64,000 nucleotides of DNA from CAZTNW01 sp964614945 (GTDB lineage: Bacteria > Caldisericota > JANLFM01): positions 248,001 through 312,000 of the forward strand of contig CAZTNW010000002.1 in assembly GCA_964614945.1 (NCBI GenBank), in the 5' to 3' direction. The notes under the pieces are model-generated. The model was not told where the DNA came from. It did not search any database and saw only the letters and a program-made list of their open reading frames with translations. Positions within the stretch are counted from its first letter, which is position 1; every line of letters begins with the position of its first letter. The translations under genes were made by a program, and so were the position numbers. Positions 15,403 to 24,200 of this stretch are shown piece after piece.

Positions 15403-18276
15403 CTATCCCGGCGGAGGAGGAGGAAGATCCCCCTGCCGGAAGATCAAAATGCAGTTCTCTAATGTCCTGACCCAATAACCCTTTCCCCCTTCAAATTTCC
15501 CCAGATCCCTCACATTAGAATAATCCGTTCCACTCCATGTATAGAGATAGGGGGAAATGATCCCCAGAGAGCTGGCCTGGTCAAGTGTATATTCGTTAGC
15601 TCCCACCCCGATGCGCACATCCCCCCAGTTCATCGAGGTCAGATAGGGATAGCCCACCAGGTTCCATCCCCGAGAGAGGTTCAAGCGCATCTCCCCGGCG
15701 GAATAGGGGATGCCCTGAACGGTGATTGTCTGAGAGGATTGCACCCGCAGCCAGAGTCCCACTCCCGGTTGAAGTGAGATCTGGTCCTTCCCTCTATAGG
15801 ACTGAGAAAGAGGGTCCCACTGATAGAGATACCAGGTACCGGAGATGCCCGCGAAGACAACAGAAGGATTGGTGTCTGTCACCAAGGGCAGGGAGATCAT
15901 GTTCCAGCCCTGGGTAAGGTTGAAGGTAAAGCCGCTCAGAGCATGCCGGATCGTGAAGTTCCCATCTGAGATGTCGGAGATCGAGGAATCATTTAGAGAA
16001 GAAATCCTCACCCGGCAATTGCTCGACTCTGCCCCGGACACCGTCCAAGGCTGGCTGCCGTCATTTGCCGTGGAGGAGAAGAGGGTCTCCCAACCGGAGC
16101 CTCCATCACGCGAAAGTTCAATCCTCACGTCTCCCGAGACACCGGAGGAGTTCCACTGGATGGTGCGGCTCTCTCCTTCAGTCCAGCTTTCCCCCCCATT
16201 CGGGCTGATCACGGTGATGGTGCCGGCGATTGATTCAACCGTCACGTTCACCATTCCCTCGACGAATTTGCTACCGTCTGAGGTGCAGGATGCCCTCACC
16301 TTCAGCACGACGACTTGGGCGCTTTCCGTCGTATTCGGCGGGGCAGTCCAGCTCGGGTTCTGGGCATTTGCGTTGGAGAAAGAGCCGTCGCCGATGAAGG
16401 AAGAGAGCACCGACCAGTTGTAGCTGATGGCATGTCCTTGACTATCCACGGCGTTAACGGATAGGTTGGTCGTTCCCCCTGAGGAAATGGTGGAGGGGCT
16501 GGCAAAGGGGCCATTCGTGATATTGACAGCGTGGCCTCGGTTGATCGTGAAGTTTTCATCGGATATGTCAAATACCGAGGGGTTGCTGACACTCGATACC
16601 TTTATGCGGCAACGGCCGGAGGGCTGGCCGCTCACAGTCCACGCCTGGCTACCATCGTTGGCCGTGGTGGAGAATAAGGTTTCCCAGCTTCCCTCAGGAT
16701 AATTGCGGTTCAAGCGAACCCTTATGTTGCCCGAGACACCGGAGGAGTTCCACTGGATGGTGCGGCTCTCTCCTTCAGTCCAGCTTTCCCCCCCATTCGG
16801 ACTGATCACGGTGATGGTGGGGGATGGTGGGCTTCCGCCCTTAGTGAAGGCTTTGAGGCAGACGTTGGTATTGGCGTAGGAGTCCGTTAGATCTTCCCAG
16901 GACGCTCCATTCGAACTAACATAGCTCTCCCCGCGATGAGCGATGGCCTGATCGGAATAGTGGGAGAAGGGATATTCCACGGCGATAGGATAGTTATAGC
17001 CGGGGATTGTCAGCCTTACCACGACGCAAAAATCGTCACCCCCGCTGAAGGAAATAGGGGAATCCAGGGGGACGGTGTGATAACCCGGGGAGGAGATGGT
17101 GCCGGACTTACTGCCGCGCAGGCCGGCAAAGGAGGAGCCGTTGAAGCTATCGTAGACGAAGAGCTCGAAATTGGAATTTGGACGGGCCGTGTAGAAACCG
17201 ATCGCCGCCAGCGATTCGTTGGATTGAGCTCGGAAGATGTTGGCGAACCAGGCCGTGTTGCTGTTATAGCCGAAAGAAGCGGTCCAACCCAGAGGATCAT
17301 ACTGGTAGATGGCATGGTAGTTGCTCGTTGACTCGGCGTTGTTGAAGATGGTGATTTCCTCGCCCAGCCAGGTGTCGTAGTAGGAGACGTAGAAGTAGCC
17401 GCCCTCTCCCCAGGAGGTTCCCCAGCTGTTGCGCACGATGTAAGCCCCGTTTCCCGGCGGGGTGCCATTGAAGCGGGAGGCGGGAAAATTGTCATCCCAG
17501 CCGACGATTGTCACGGCGTGGTTAGAGATTGCCCCCCCGCTGTAAAAATAGGCATAATACGTCGAATTGTAATAAGAGCTGTCCCACATCATGTAGGTGC
17601 CAACGGCACCATAAGTCATCACCGCAGACTTGATGGCATCATTGCTCAGAGGACTGGAACGACCGGGATAGGAGAGGACTTCCTGCACGTGCTTCTGCAC
17701 CAGTAGACCGGAGGGGAGACCCGGGGTGGGATAGGGATCGTCGGATTCATTTATGGGGCCCGACCAGCGGACCAGGTAGGCGGTGGACATGTCGTAGTTA
17801 CCCCCATGGTTATAGGGGCCCTCAGGATCGGAATAGAATCCGTGTCCGTTCACCATGTTGTCCTCGGAAAAATTCCAGTTCTCGCCCGGTAAAAGGCTCG
17901 ATTCCAGTGATCCGTAAGTGGCAAAGGACCAGCAGGTGCCGTAGGGGCTCTGGTTTTTCACCGGGGTCAGCTTGCCTGTCGTGCGCAAATCGTAGGAGGA
18001 AGGAAATGACCTGAAGAGCGAGGTAACCTCGCTCTTCAGGTGAGACCGGTCGATTGGGGAAGGCACGACCTTGCTTGCAAGACCGTCCAGGGGAAGCGAA
18101 GCCCCCCTTTCGCTCGGGCTTTTCAGATATTGGAGGAAAGCAGGGTTCATCGCCGCCAGGGAAAGATGGGAGGTGGACTGAACCCCGAGTGCTTCACTGG
18201 ATGGAGGAAAGGCCAGGGAAGAGAAGGCCAGAATGGTTGCTAAAAATACCGCTAAAGCTCCGCTTCTGTGATTCAT
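15403..18276 (-). CDS. Secreted papain-like (C1) cysteine protease with lectin-like and Ig-like domains
   Basis: A 957-residue exported protease, presumably for extracellular proteins or peptides. After a signal peptide (about 1-30) and pro-region comes a C1 peptidase domain with Cys115 in YGTCWSF, His253 in SNHAVTIVGWDDN and Asn283 in VRNSWGTSWG; the oxyanion Gln lies in TPVKNQ. A lectin-like domain common behind bacterial C1 peptidases follows (about 310-465). Then come two nearly identical Ig-like units beginning TVISPNGGESWTEGESRTI, separated by another beta domain. Residues about 780-957 are the GWN...YW module shared with the neighbouring adhesin-like protein and subtilisin-like protease, ending in a Pro tail. 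ATG at 18276 has AAAGGTGAAA before it. Confidence 0.92.
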   Translation of the reverse strand: MNHRSGALAVFLATILAFSSLAFPPSSEALGVQSTSHLSLAAMNPAFLQYLKSPSERGASLPLDGLASKVVPSPIDRSHLKSEVTSLFRSFPSSYDLRTTGKLTPVKNQSPYGTCWSFATYGSLESSLLPGENWNFSEDNMVNGHGFYSDPEGPYNHGGNYDMSTAYLVRWSGPINESDDPYPTPGLPSGLLVQKHVQEVLSYPGRSSPLSNDAIKSAVMTYGAVGTYMMWDSSYYNSTYYAYFYSGGAISNHAVTIVGWDDNFPASRFNGTPPGNGAYIVRNSWGTSWGEGGYFYVSYYDTWLGEEITIFNNAESTSNYHAIYQYDPLGWTASFGYNSNTAWFANIFRAQSNESLAAIGFYTARPNSNFELFVYDSFNGSSFAGLRGSKSGTISSPGYHTVPLDSPISFSGGDDFCVVVRLTIPGYNYPIAVEYPFSHYSDQAIAHRGESYVSSNGASWEDLTDSYANTNVCLKAFTKGGSPPSPTITVISPNGGESWTEGESRTIQWNSSGVSGNIRVRLNRNYPEGSWETLFSTTANDGSQAWTVSGQPSGRCRIKVSSVSNPSVFDISDENFTINRGHAVNITNGPFASPSTISSGGTTNLSVNAVDSQGHAISYNWSVLSSFIGDGSFSNANAQNPSWTAPPNTTESAQVVVLKVRASCTSDGSKFVEGMVNVTVESIAGTITVISPNGGESWTEGESRTIQWNSSGVSGDVRIELSRDGGSGWETLFSSTANDGSQPWTVSGAESSNCRVRISSLNDSSISDISDGNFTIRHALSGFTFNLTQGWNMISLPLVTDTNPSVVFAGISGTWYLYQWDPLSQSYRGKDQISLQPGVGLWLRVQSSQTITVQGIPYSAGEMRLNLSRGWNLVGYPYLTSMNWGDVRIGVGANEYTLDQASSLGIISPYLYTWSGTDYSNVRDLGKFEGGKGYWVRTLENCILIFRQGDLPPPPPG
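16133..16222 (-). repeat. 90-bp direct repeat, copy 1 (inside papain-like protease gene)
   Basis: Differs at one position from the segment 16730-16819 (G at 16204, A at 16801). It encodes the start of an Ig-like unit with SPNGGESWTEGESRT. Near-identity at DNA level shows a recent duplication or gene conversion. Confidence 0.9.
16730..16819 (-). repeat. 90-bp direct repeat, copy 2 (inside papain-like protease gene)
   Basis: Partner of 16133-16222; start-to-start spacing is 597 bp, a multiple of three, so the reading frame is kept. Confidence 0.9.
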
Positions 18277-18356
18277 ATTTTCACCTTTCTAAACCGAGGG
18301 CTGGCTAACCCTCCGAACCTCGGCCGATTCGGCTTCCTAAACTTTTTCTCGTATAT

Positions 18357-18385
18357 ATTATACCTCACCTGGTGATCCTTTCCAA
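18357..18385 (-). promoter_or_regulatory. Promoter of the papain-like protease gene
   Basis: On the minus strand, TTGGAA (18385-18380), a 17-bp spacer and TATAAT (18362-18357). The transcript would have a leader of about 75 nt containing a GCCGAATCGGC hairpin and a GAGGG..CCCTC hairpin before the ribosome-binding site. Confidence 0.65.
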
Positions 18386-18479
18386 TTCACAGGTCTGATA
18401 TTATGTAATTTCCGGGTGCACTTAGATCAGTTCCAAGACCCTTTCTTGTTTGTGGAGATGGAGAGACTACAGCAAATGC

Positions 18480-18923
18480 TCAGGGGCTGCTGGGTTTTGC
18501 CACTACCCCATCAACTTTCCAGCCGTCCTCCCAGGTTAGGGTGTAGATTGCCTGTTTTTCTACCGGCTCCAGGATAGCGAACTCGGTCCTGATTTCAGCT
18601 TCGATGAAGGCTTTGTCCTGCTCCTGGGTTGTGCTGAGAATTTCCCAGGTCTGATCTGTAATCTGCATTTGCTCCCAGGACAGCCGGTTGATCTCACGAA
18701 AGTCCTCCAATGCCAAGCTCTTCTTCACTCGTTGCGATTGGAGGTGGTAGGCTTTGTCATAATCTTTATCTGCAATTGCCGAGAGGAATTGTCCGAGTGC
18801 TAAAGTCGGGTCTGACCTGCTGTCTTCCGGGGAGGTGGCGACGGATGTAGGTGAGGGTTGGCAAGCGCTCAACCCGATTGCCAGTGTCAGGAATATGAGG
18901 AAGAGGATCGTTCCTGCTTTCAT
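18480..18923 (-). CDS. Small lipoprotein with NTF2-like (DUF4878-type) fold
   Basis: A 147-residue predicted lipoprotein: hydrophobic N-terminus and lipobox LSAC with the lipidated Cys at residue 21, followed by a Ser/Thr/Pro linker. The mature part (ALGQFLSAIADKDYDKAYHL ... TLTWEDGWKVDGVV) has the pattern of small NTF2-like domains, in which a helical start with DYDKAY is followed by strands ending in a Trp-rich hairpin. Function unknown; ligand binding at the cell surface is a guess. It has its own promoter and is transcribed in the same direction as the flanking proteases. Confidence 0.7.
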   Translation of the reverse strand: MKAGTILFLIFLTLAIGLSACQPSPTSVATSPEDSRSDPTLALGQFLSAIADKDYDKAYHLQSQRVKKSLALEDFREINRLSWEQMQITDQTWEILSTTQEQDKAFIEAEIRTEFAILEPVEKQAIYTLTWEDGWKVDGVVAKPSSP

Positions 18924-18931
18924 TGGTCTAT

Positions 18932-18961
18932 ACGATAGAGAGCTCCTCGGTTATATGTCAA
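18932..18961 (-). promoter_or_regulatory. Promoter of the small lipoprotein gene, near-leaderless
   Basis: Minus strand: consensus TTGACA (18961-18956), 18-bp spacer, TATCGT (18937-18932), then 8 nt to the ATG at 18923. There is no Shine-Dalgarno sequence close to the ATG. Confidence 0.6.
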
Positions 18962-19314
18962 CCTTAACTCTCTCCCCAAGCCTTCTGTTCTTGCGACCCT
19001 TTGCTTCAACTGTCCCCTCCAAATCACTCCACCCATTGCGGAGCGAGGAGGAACTTCCTCACTCCCATTTGTCTTCCGAACACCCCTTTTTGTCATTCCC
19101 AAACCCGAACTCCTTTTGTGTCATTCCGAACGTAGCAAGGAATCTGGGAGGCCCTCCTTCGGGTGAGGCAGGGATAAGGGAGTTCCCTCGCTTCGCTCGG
19201 GATAACGGGAATAAAAGCTGGCGCTCAGGAGCGGTAGAGCCTCGGGAGGATGGATCAGGGTACCTCGAGGATGACAAAAGGCCTCTTGGGCCGGCCAGAA
19301 AGGGAGACTCGGAG
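18962..19314. repeat. Intergenic stretch with dispersed repeat units
   Basis: About 350 nt without a supportable gene. It holds relics of the dispersed repeat: TTTTTGTCATTCCCAAACCC and TGTCATTCCGAACGTAGCAA near 19098-19142, and CCCTCGCTTCGCTCGGGATA near 19183-19203. The first part (CTTCCGAACA, CCCTT..., TGTCATTCCC) aligns with 23310-23395 upstream of the hydrogenase protease, so the two are copies of a longer unit of about 80 nt. Confidence 0.5.
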
Positions 19315-19354
19315 AAAATCAGAAAGGGCCCTGCGCAGGGCCCTTTCTGATTTT
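19315..19354. terminator. 40-nt perfect palindrome, probable bidirectional terminator
   Basis: AAAATCAGAAAGGGCCCTGC followed by its exact reverse complement, 20 nt after the stop of the minus-strand subtilisin gene. A-rich on one side and T-rich on the other on both strands, so it can terminate in either direction. Confidence 0.85.
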
Positions 19355-19374
19355 GTAACAGTTAGCGAATTATT

Positions 19375-22300
19375 CTAAAAGAGGGGGTTGGGGAAGACGA
19401 GGGTAAGATCTGCATTGGCGTTGAAGACGTAGCCATTCCCTGGTTCGAAGTCCATACCCTTTACGTTTTGATAGGAGGGTTCTCTCCAGGCGAAGACGCT
19501 CCGGATAAGTCTGTTGTTGATAGCCTCATCCAGCGAGTAGGAGGTTCCGTCCTTCAGCACTCTCACATCTTCCCAGAGAATCGTGCCTGGATAGGGAACC
19601 CCGACATCGTTACGCCCTTTAACCAGGGGCACGGAGAAAGAGGGGTTGACATCCAGCACTCCAGAGAAGGTAAGCTCGTAGGGTTTGCGCAATTTGAGCC
19701 AATAAGCCTCGCCCAGGTCCAGGGTGATTCCCTGCGCGCCCCACTTCTGCGTGAGATTGTCCCAGTACTTGAGGGTGTAAGGCGCTACCAAACCAAAAAC
19801 CGCAGTTGGGTCAGGATTTGTTCGAACGGGGAAGGAGAGGAAGGACCAGCCCGGAGGAGATGAGAGCAGGAGGGCTTTGTAGAGATAGGCGGAGTAGAAG
19901 TAATTGCCAGCGTTGTCCCAGGCCACAACCATGAATTCATGAGCACCGGAAACCGGGAAGGTGTAGGAGGTGACGCTCGGCGGAACAGAGCCGATAAGAG
20001 CCCCGTCCTGGTAAATGTCGTAACCCCAGAGGCCGGAACGATCATCAGAGCCGGTCCAGTTTATGGTGGCGCTTCCCTCGGCCTCAGTGACAAGAGGGGA
20101 AATCAGAACCTCAGGCGCCACCGTGTCGATGATGAAGGGCAGCGCGAACCCGTCAGCAGCGCTTGGCTTAGTGACCTCAGTCACGTCCGTGGGGATCTGG
20201 GCATTAACCAGCAGCTCGTAAGTCCCGTCCATGAAGGAATCGGGAGGTGGAGCCCAGAGCCAATTATAATCCCAGCCTGTCCAGTAGGGATAGCGCGTGA
20301 CATTCTTGTGCACCCAATATTCGTTAAAGAGAGGGAAGATCATCCCCAGGGGTGTCCGCACGAACATCGTCAGATGATCGGTAGAGCGCATCAGGTTCAG
20401 GATGGGGTGGATGTTATCCTGGACGCCGTCTCCGTTTGGAGAGAAGGCAATCAAGTCGCGGTAGGCGTCGCCATAGAAATCAAAGCCGAGGAAGTAGAGG
20501 CTGGAGCCGATTTGAGTGTAGAGCCAGGTGTTGCCCCACCACCACCACCATTCGTCTAACGGACGATCCAGAACCATATTATAGGCGTAGTAGCCGCCAG
20601 GGTGGAAGGAGACGTTCTGCCAATCGCCCACGAACATCACGTAAGGCAATTGCAGGGTGAAGCCGGTGCCCACGGGGGTAAGTGTCACGAACCCCTCAGC
20701 GAAATAGTTCTCCAGAGATCGGTTTGTTCCACTGGCATAGAGGTAAGCGTTCGTCACGTCGACCTTGACATCGAAAGAAGCAGTGGCGCCTGGAGCGAGG
20801 GTAATCTGGCTAAGGGGATTGGTGCTCCCGGGCTGGAAGAAGCTGATCGTGGCGCCGGAGAGCAAATAGTGAACGCCATTATGAGTCATCTCTACGGTCC
20901 CGCTGAGATCGAAGGTGAAGGGAGTGACCGTAGAGGAATTGGATACCTTAACCTGGAAAGTCCTCGTGGTGGCGCCCTCGGTGTCGCCCAGGGCGGCGTT
21001 GGGATTCCCGGCGCTGTCGGTAATCAGCACCTCGTTCAGGATCGCATTGAGGATATTCAGCCGACCCGAGCCCTGCAGCCGGGGGACGTAAGGGGCGTTG
21101 GTCGCGGGATCTGAGCGGGGCTCTGCCGTATTCAGGATTGCGGTCTTGATCTGCTGCGGTGTCCATGTCGGGTGGGCTTGTTTGATCAATGCCGCCGCTC
21201 CACCGACGTGCGGGGCGGCCATCGAGGTACCGGAAAAGTTATCATATCCGCCCAATGCCAGGGGTACGGTGGACCAGATCCCTCCGCCCGGGGCCATAAC
21301 TTCCGGCTTCATCTCCAGGTAGGGGCTCGTGCCCCAGGAGGAAAAGTCCACCCTCTTATCCGGCAAGGGATTTGGGAAAGCAGCGGTCTGGCCGTCGAAG
21401 AGGATTTGGCTGTCCGGGTGGTTGACCAAATAGGTGCCGTAGCTGTAACCGGTAAACAGAGCCGGAAGAGGGAAACCTTCCGGAACGATCATGGTCATAA
21501 GGGCGTCTCCGCGAGCGGCATCATTCATCAGTAAGGCGCCCGAGGCTCCATGATTCCGGGCTAGGGTCAGTTTATTCACGAAGGTGGCATCTCCTGGCCC
21601 TCCGCGCAGAATCAAGGCTATCTTTCCTGCTACATCCTTGCCTGTGTAATAAGAATTGTCATTCCCGTAGCTGACATAGACGAAGGGTTGGGGCACACCT
21701 CCGTAAAAGCTCACCGGCTCCGCTACGCTGGAGGAGGTGTAGGGTCCGCGGAAGCCGGAGCCGTCTGTGACCAGGAAGCTTGAGTAAACCGAGTTAGTAT
21801 TCCAGGAGGCGGCGGTGGCTATTGCTCCCGGGGTGACGCAAGGAGAGCCGACGGCCGCATTATCCGCCGGATACCAGGTGTATTTTCCAGTGTTGTAGTT
21901 CCTGTGGAACCACTGGTTGGTGGAGGTGGCTTCGTTGCCGGCAGAGAGCGATACCACTACGCCCGTGGCAATTAAGTTGGAGATGGCCAGCTGCTCCGGA
22001 TCGCCGGGGTTGTTGATTCCGCCGGGAAAACCGAAGGACATATTCACGGCCACTAAGTTCATGCCGGAGAGTTTTTTCTCGGTCATCCAGTCGAAGGCGG
22101 CCGCGATGTCGGCGCTGGAGGCTGAACCCTCTCCTCCTTTAACGATCTTGGTGATCACGAGCTTTGCTTCGGGAGCCACACCCTTAACTACCCCATTGGC
22201 ACACATAATGCCGGACACGTGCGTTCCATGACTATGGTAATCCATGGGATCGGAATCGTCCTCGCCGAAGTCATATCCATCGATGATCTTTGCGGTTGAG

Positions 22301-23016
22301 GCGCGGTGGGCCCAATCCTTGGTCTGGTCACCGTCTCCACCGAGATCGGGATGATTGTAATCCACGCCGGTGTCCACGACGCCAACAACCTGACCTTCCC
22401 CCTTAAAGCCCAGGGTGTTCCAGACATCAGTTCCCTTGACCAGGGGAACGCTATAATCCAGGTCGATTGTGTAGATCCTCTGAGGGTGGACGTTTTCCAC
22501 TCCGAAGAGCGCCCGTACATCCGCCAGCATTTCCTTGGGGAAGCGCGCCACGAAGCCGTTTAAAGCATAGAAGAACTCCCGCTTGATCTCTACGCTGGTT
22601 CCCAACTGGACCAGCCGATCCTTGGCTGTTTTGTGTTCTCCCTGGATGACCTGAAGAGAGAGAGGAGACTTGACGTCAAGGTTCGCGGCAATTTGCGCGA
22701 CAGGAGCCCCTCCTAAAGTGATGATGGCGGTAACCTTTCCGTCCTCCTCGACCGGGAAGTTCCCCTGCCTCACTACATCTGCTGCATCCTCGACCGGCAT
22801 CTCCAATCCAGGCTCTGATGGAAGCGACTTGCTGGTCGCCGGGCCCTGCCCGAACTCCTTTAGGCTCTGCATATGGTTCTGGATGATGGCATTTCGATCT
22901 GGTAGTTGTGGCGTCCGTACGGCCGGATTGGCGGCATTGGCTGAGAAGGCAAAGCTGAAGGGGAGCAATGTAAATACTAAAACGAAGGTTATGATTCGGA
23001 CCAAATTCTTACTCAA
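19375..23016 (-). CDS. Secreted subtilisin-like (S8) serine protease with PA domain and shared C-terminal module
   Basis: A 1213-residue exported protease. Start: TTG at 23016, 4 nt after AAGGAGGAAC, with a signal peptide ending near FSANAA. An I9-type propeptide inhibitor domain occupies about 95-185. The catalytic triad is Asp215 (VVDTGVDYNHPDL), His266 (HSHGTHVSG) and Ser598 (FSGTSMAAPHV). A protease-associated (PA) domain is inserted before the Ser region (AGKIALILRGGPGDA). Beta-sandwich domains follow, with a Trp-rich patch (DEWWWWWGN) near 815-825. Residues about 1045-1213 are the module shared with the papain-like protease and the adhesin-like protein. Likely role: extracellular protein breakdown or processing of surface proteins. 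Confidence 0.93.
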   Translation of the reverse strand: MSKNLVRIITFVLVFTLLPFSFAFSANAANPAVRTPQLPDRNAIIQNHMQSLKEFGQGPATSKSLPSEPGLEMPVEDAADVVRQGNFPVEEDGKVTAIITLGGAPVAQIAANLDVKSPLSLQVIQGEHKTAKDRLVQLGTSVEIKREFFYALNGFVARFPKEMLADVRALFGVENVHPQRIYTIDLDYSVPLVKGTDVWNTLGFKGEGQVVGVVDTGVDYNHPDLGGDGDQTKDWAHRASTAKIIDGYDFGEDDSDPMDYHSHGTHVSGIMCANGVVKGVAPEAKLVITKIVKGGEGSASSADIAAAFDWMTEKKLSGMNLVAVNMSFGFPGGINNPGDPEQLAISNLIATGVVVSLSAGNEATSTNQWFHRNYNTGKYTWYPADNAAVGSPCVTPGAIATAASWNTNSVYSSFLVTDGSGFRGPYTSSSVAEPVSFYGGVPQPFVYVSYGNDNSYYTGKDVAGKIALILRGGPGDATFVNKLTLARNHGASGALLMNDAARGDALMTMIVPEGFPLPALFTGYSYGTYLVNHPDSQILFDGQTAAFPNPLPDKRVDFSSWGTSPYLEMKPEVMAPGGGIWSTVPLALGGYDNFSGTSMAAPHVGGAAALIKQAHPTWTPQQIKTAILNTAEPRSDPATNAPYVPRLQGSGRLNILNAILNEVLITDSAGNPNAALGDTEGATTRTFQVKVSNSSTVTPFTFDLSGTVEMTHNGVHYLLSGATISFFQPGSTNPLSQITLAPGATASFDVKVDVTNAYLYASGTNRSLENYFAEGFVTLTPVGTGFTLQLPYVMFVGDWQNVSFHPGGYYAYNMVLDRPLDEWWWWWGNTWLYTQIGSSLYFLGFDFYGDAYRDLIAFSPNGDGVQDNIHPILNLMRSTDHLTMFVRTPLGMIFPLFNEYWVHKNVTRYPYWTGWDYNWLWAPPPDSFMDGTYELLVNAQIPTDVTEVTKPSAADGFALPFIIDTVAPEVLISPLVTEAEGSATINWTGSDDRSGLWGYDIYQDGALIGSVPPSVTSYTFPVSGAHEFMVVAWDNAGNYFYSAYLYKALLLSSPPGWSFLSFPVRTNPDPTAVFGLVAPYTLKYWDNLTQKWGAQGITLDLGEAYWLKLRKPYELTFSGVLDVNPSFSVPLVKGRNDVGVPYPGTILWEDVRVLKDGTSYSLDEAINNRLIRSVFAWREPSYQNVKGMDFEPGNGYVFNANADLTLVFPNPLF

Positions 23017-23121
23017 GACTGTTCCTCCTTTCGTTTTCCCTTGATTTCTTTTCCTTTAATTCCTCAAGCCAGATTTGAATCACATCCCCCTTCCACTTTT
23101 TTATGAGCGAGTTGTCATCTG

Positions 23122-23151
23122 ATTATAATGTCAATTTCCATTATATGCTAA
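23122..23151 (-). promoter_or_regulatory. Candidate promoter of the subtilisin-like protease gene
   Basis: Minus strand: TTAGCA (23151-23146), 18-bp spacer, TATAAT (23127-23122), with about 100 nt of leader. A second TATAAT (23145-23140) and a TTGACA (23134-23129) lie in the same AT-rich stretch, so the exact start is uncertain. Confidence 0.45.
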
Positions 23152-23315
23152 TGTTCACGGCCCTTTAAAATATTTTTTTAATTTCTCAGTGGTCTTTTCG
23201 CCCTCTCTTTCCGAAGCCGCTCCTCATCTATTGATTCCGAGGCGGCCACCTTGCCTGTCCCCTGGCCTCCCTTTCGCTTTCTCCTCCTCTCTTCAGTTCA
23301 CCTCTCCTTCCGAAC

Positions 23316-23392
23316 ATCCCTTCGTGTCATTCCCGAACCCAAACATTCATTTTGTCATTCCGAGGAGCGGAGCGACGAGGAATCCTAGTAAA
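23316..23392 (+). repeat. Dispersed intergenic repeat unit
   Basis: Contains CGTGTCATTCCCGAACCC, TTTTGTCATTCCGAGGAGCG and GAGCGACGAGGAATCCT. Matches 19080-19145 over about 75 nt with indels, and the shorter copies near 2434, 6396 and 23970. The rest of the gap 23152-23315 shows nothing recognisable. Confidence 0.55.
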
Positions 23393-23433
23393 TTGAGTGA
23401 GGAATGTACGGAACCTGGAAAAGAGAAGCCTCG

Positions 23434-23913
23434 TTAACGCTGGAGATGACGGATTATTTCCTTCTTAAGATTCTCAAGTATTTGAGCGACTTGAGAATCT
23501 ATCTCCTCCGAGAGGCTGGCTCGAGAGAGGTTGGTTTGGGTCACCTCAATCCCCACAGCCACGACATCCAGTTGAAGATCAGGATAAACTTTCTCAAGCA
23601 GCGCTACAGCCTCAGGCAAAGAGAGAGAATGTCCTGAAGCCACACGAAAGCTTATCCCCGGCCATTGATCACGCTCCAACCTGCGCACTGTTCCTGCCGG
23701 ATAGAGACCGCTGACCATGGCATCGATCAGGAAAATCCGATCGTAGCTGTCGGCTAAGGCCAGGAGATCGTCCAGTGGCGACTGGCTCAAGCGCACCTCC
23801 CATCCTTCGGGAAGGTACTCCTCCTTGAGGTGTTGAGCCATGATTAGACCGATTGCGTCGTCTCCGCGGTAGAACTGACCGCACCCTAAAACGAGGACTC
23901 GCTTCTTCTCCAC
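23434..23913 (-). CDS. [NiFe]-hydrogenase maturation endopeptidase (HyaD/HybD family, M52)
   Basis: A 159-residue protease that would cleave the C-terminal tail of a hydrogenase large subunit after nickel insertion. Family features: VLVLGCGQFYRGDDAIGLIM at the N-terminus (the conserved Gly-rich turn and the nickel-sensing acidic residue in GDD), FLIDAMVSG with the second conserved Asp, and SGHSLSLPEAV with the conserved His. It lies downstream of hydA in the same orientation, so HydA is the likely substrate. Start: GTG at 913 of this kb; a TAAAAT box ends 6 nt before it and there is no ribosome-binding site, so it is probably transcribed separately as a leaderless mRNA. Confidence 0.88.
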   Translation of the reverse strand: MEKKRVLVLGCGQFYRGDDAIGLIMAQHLKEEYLPEGWEVRLSQSPLDDLLALADSYDRIFLIDAMVSGLYPAGTVRRLERDQWPGISFRVASGHSLSLPEAVALLEKVYPDLQLDVVAVGIEVTQTNLSRASLSEEIDSQVAQILENLKKEIIRHLQR

Positions 23914-23919
23914 TTTTCC

Positions 23920-23925
23920 ATTTTA
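23920..23925 (-). promoter_or_regulatory. -10 box of a probable leaderless promoter (maturation protease)
   Basis: TAAAAT on the minus strand, exactly 6 nt before the GTG start at 23913. No clear -35. Confidence 0.5.
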
Positions 23926-23969
23926 GATCAATTTTTACGGGATTGATCCAGGTGTCCTGTATTACCCTC

Positions 23970-24050
23970 TTTGTCACTCCGAGCGCAGCGAGGGGTTTTA
24001 CCCATTCGTCATTCCCATGCTCCTTCCTGTCATCCCGAGTCCGCAGGCCG
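23970..24050 (+). repeat. Dispersed intergenic repeat units
   Basis: TTTGTCACTCCGAGCGCAGC with GAGGGGTTTTACCC, then ATTCGTCATTCCCATG and CTGTCATCCCGAGTCCGCAG: two or three degraded copies of the dispersed element, between hydA and its protease gene. Confidence 0.5.
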
Positions 24051-24137
24051 AGCTCTCTTCTTCAATCCCTACTTTCCGTATCAAGGCGATCTGGGCGGTA
24101 TCAGGCGCGATCCGGGTGAAGTCTCTCCCCGAAATTG

Positions 24138-24167
24138 GGCAGGGCGTCCCTCGAGGGACGCCCTGCC
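24138..24167. other. 30-nt perfect palindrome downstream of hydA
   Basis: GGCAGGGCGTCCCTC and its reverse complement form a 13- to 15-bp stem 34 nt after the hydA stop. No T-run follows on either strand, so it may protect the 3' end of the hydBGDA mRNA or act as an imperfect terminator. Confidence 0.55.
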
Positions 24168-24200
24168 GTGCAAAGTTCGGCAATTTGCAGGAGAAAATCT

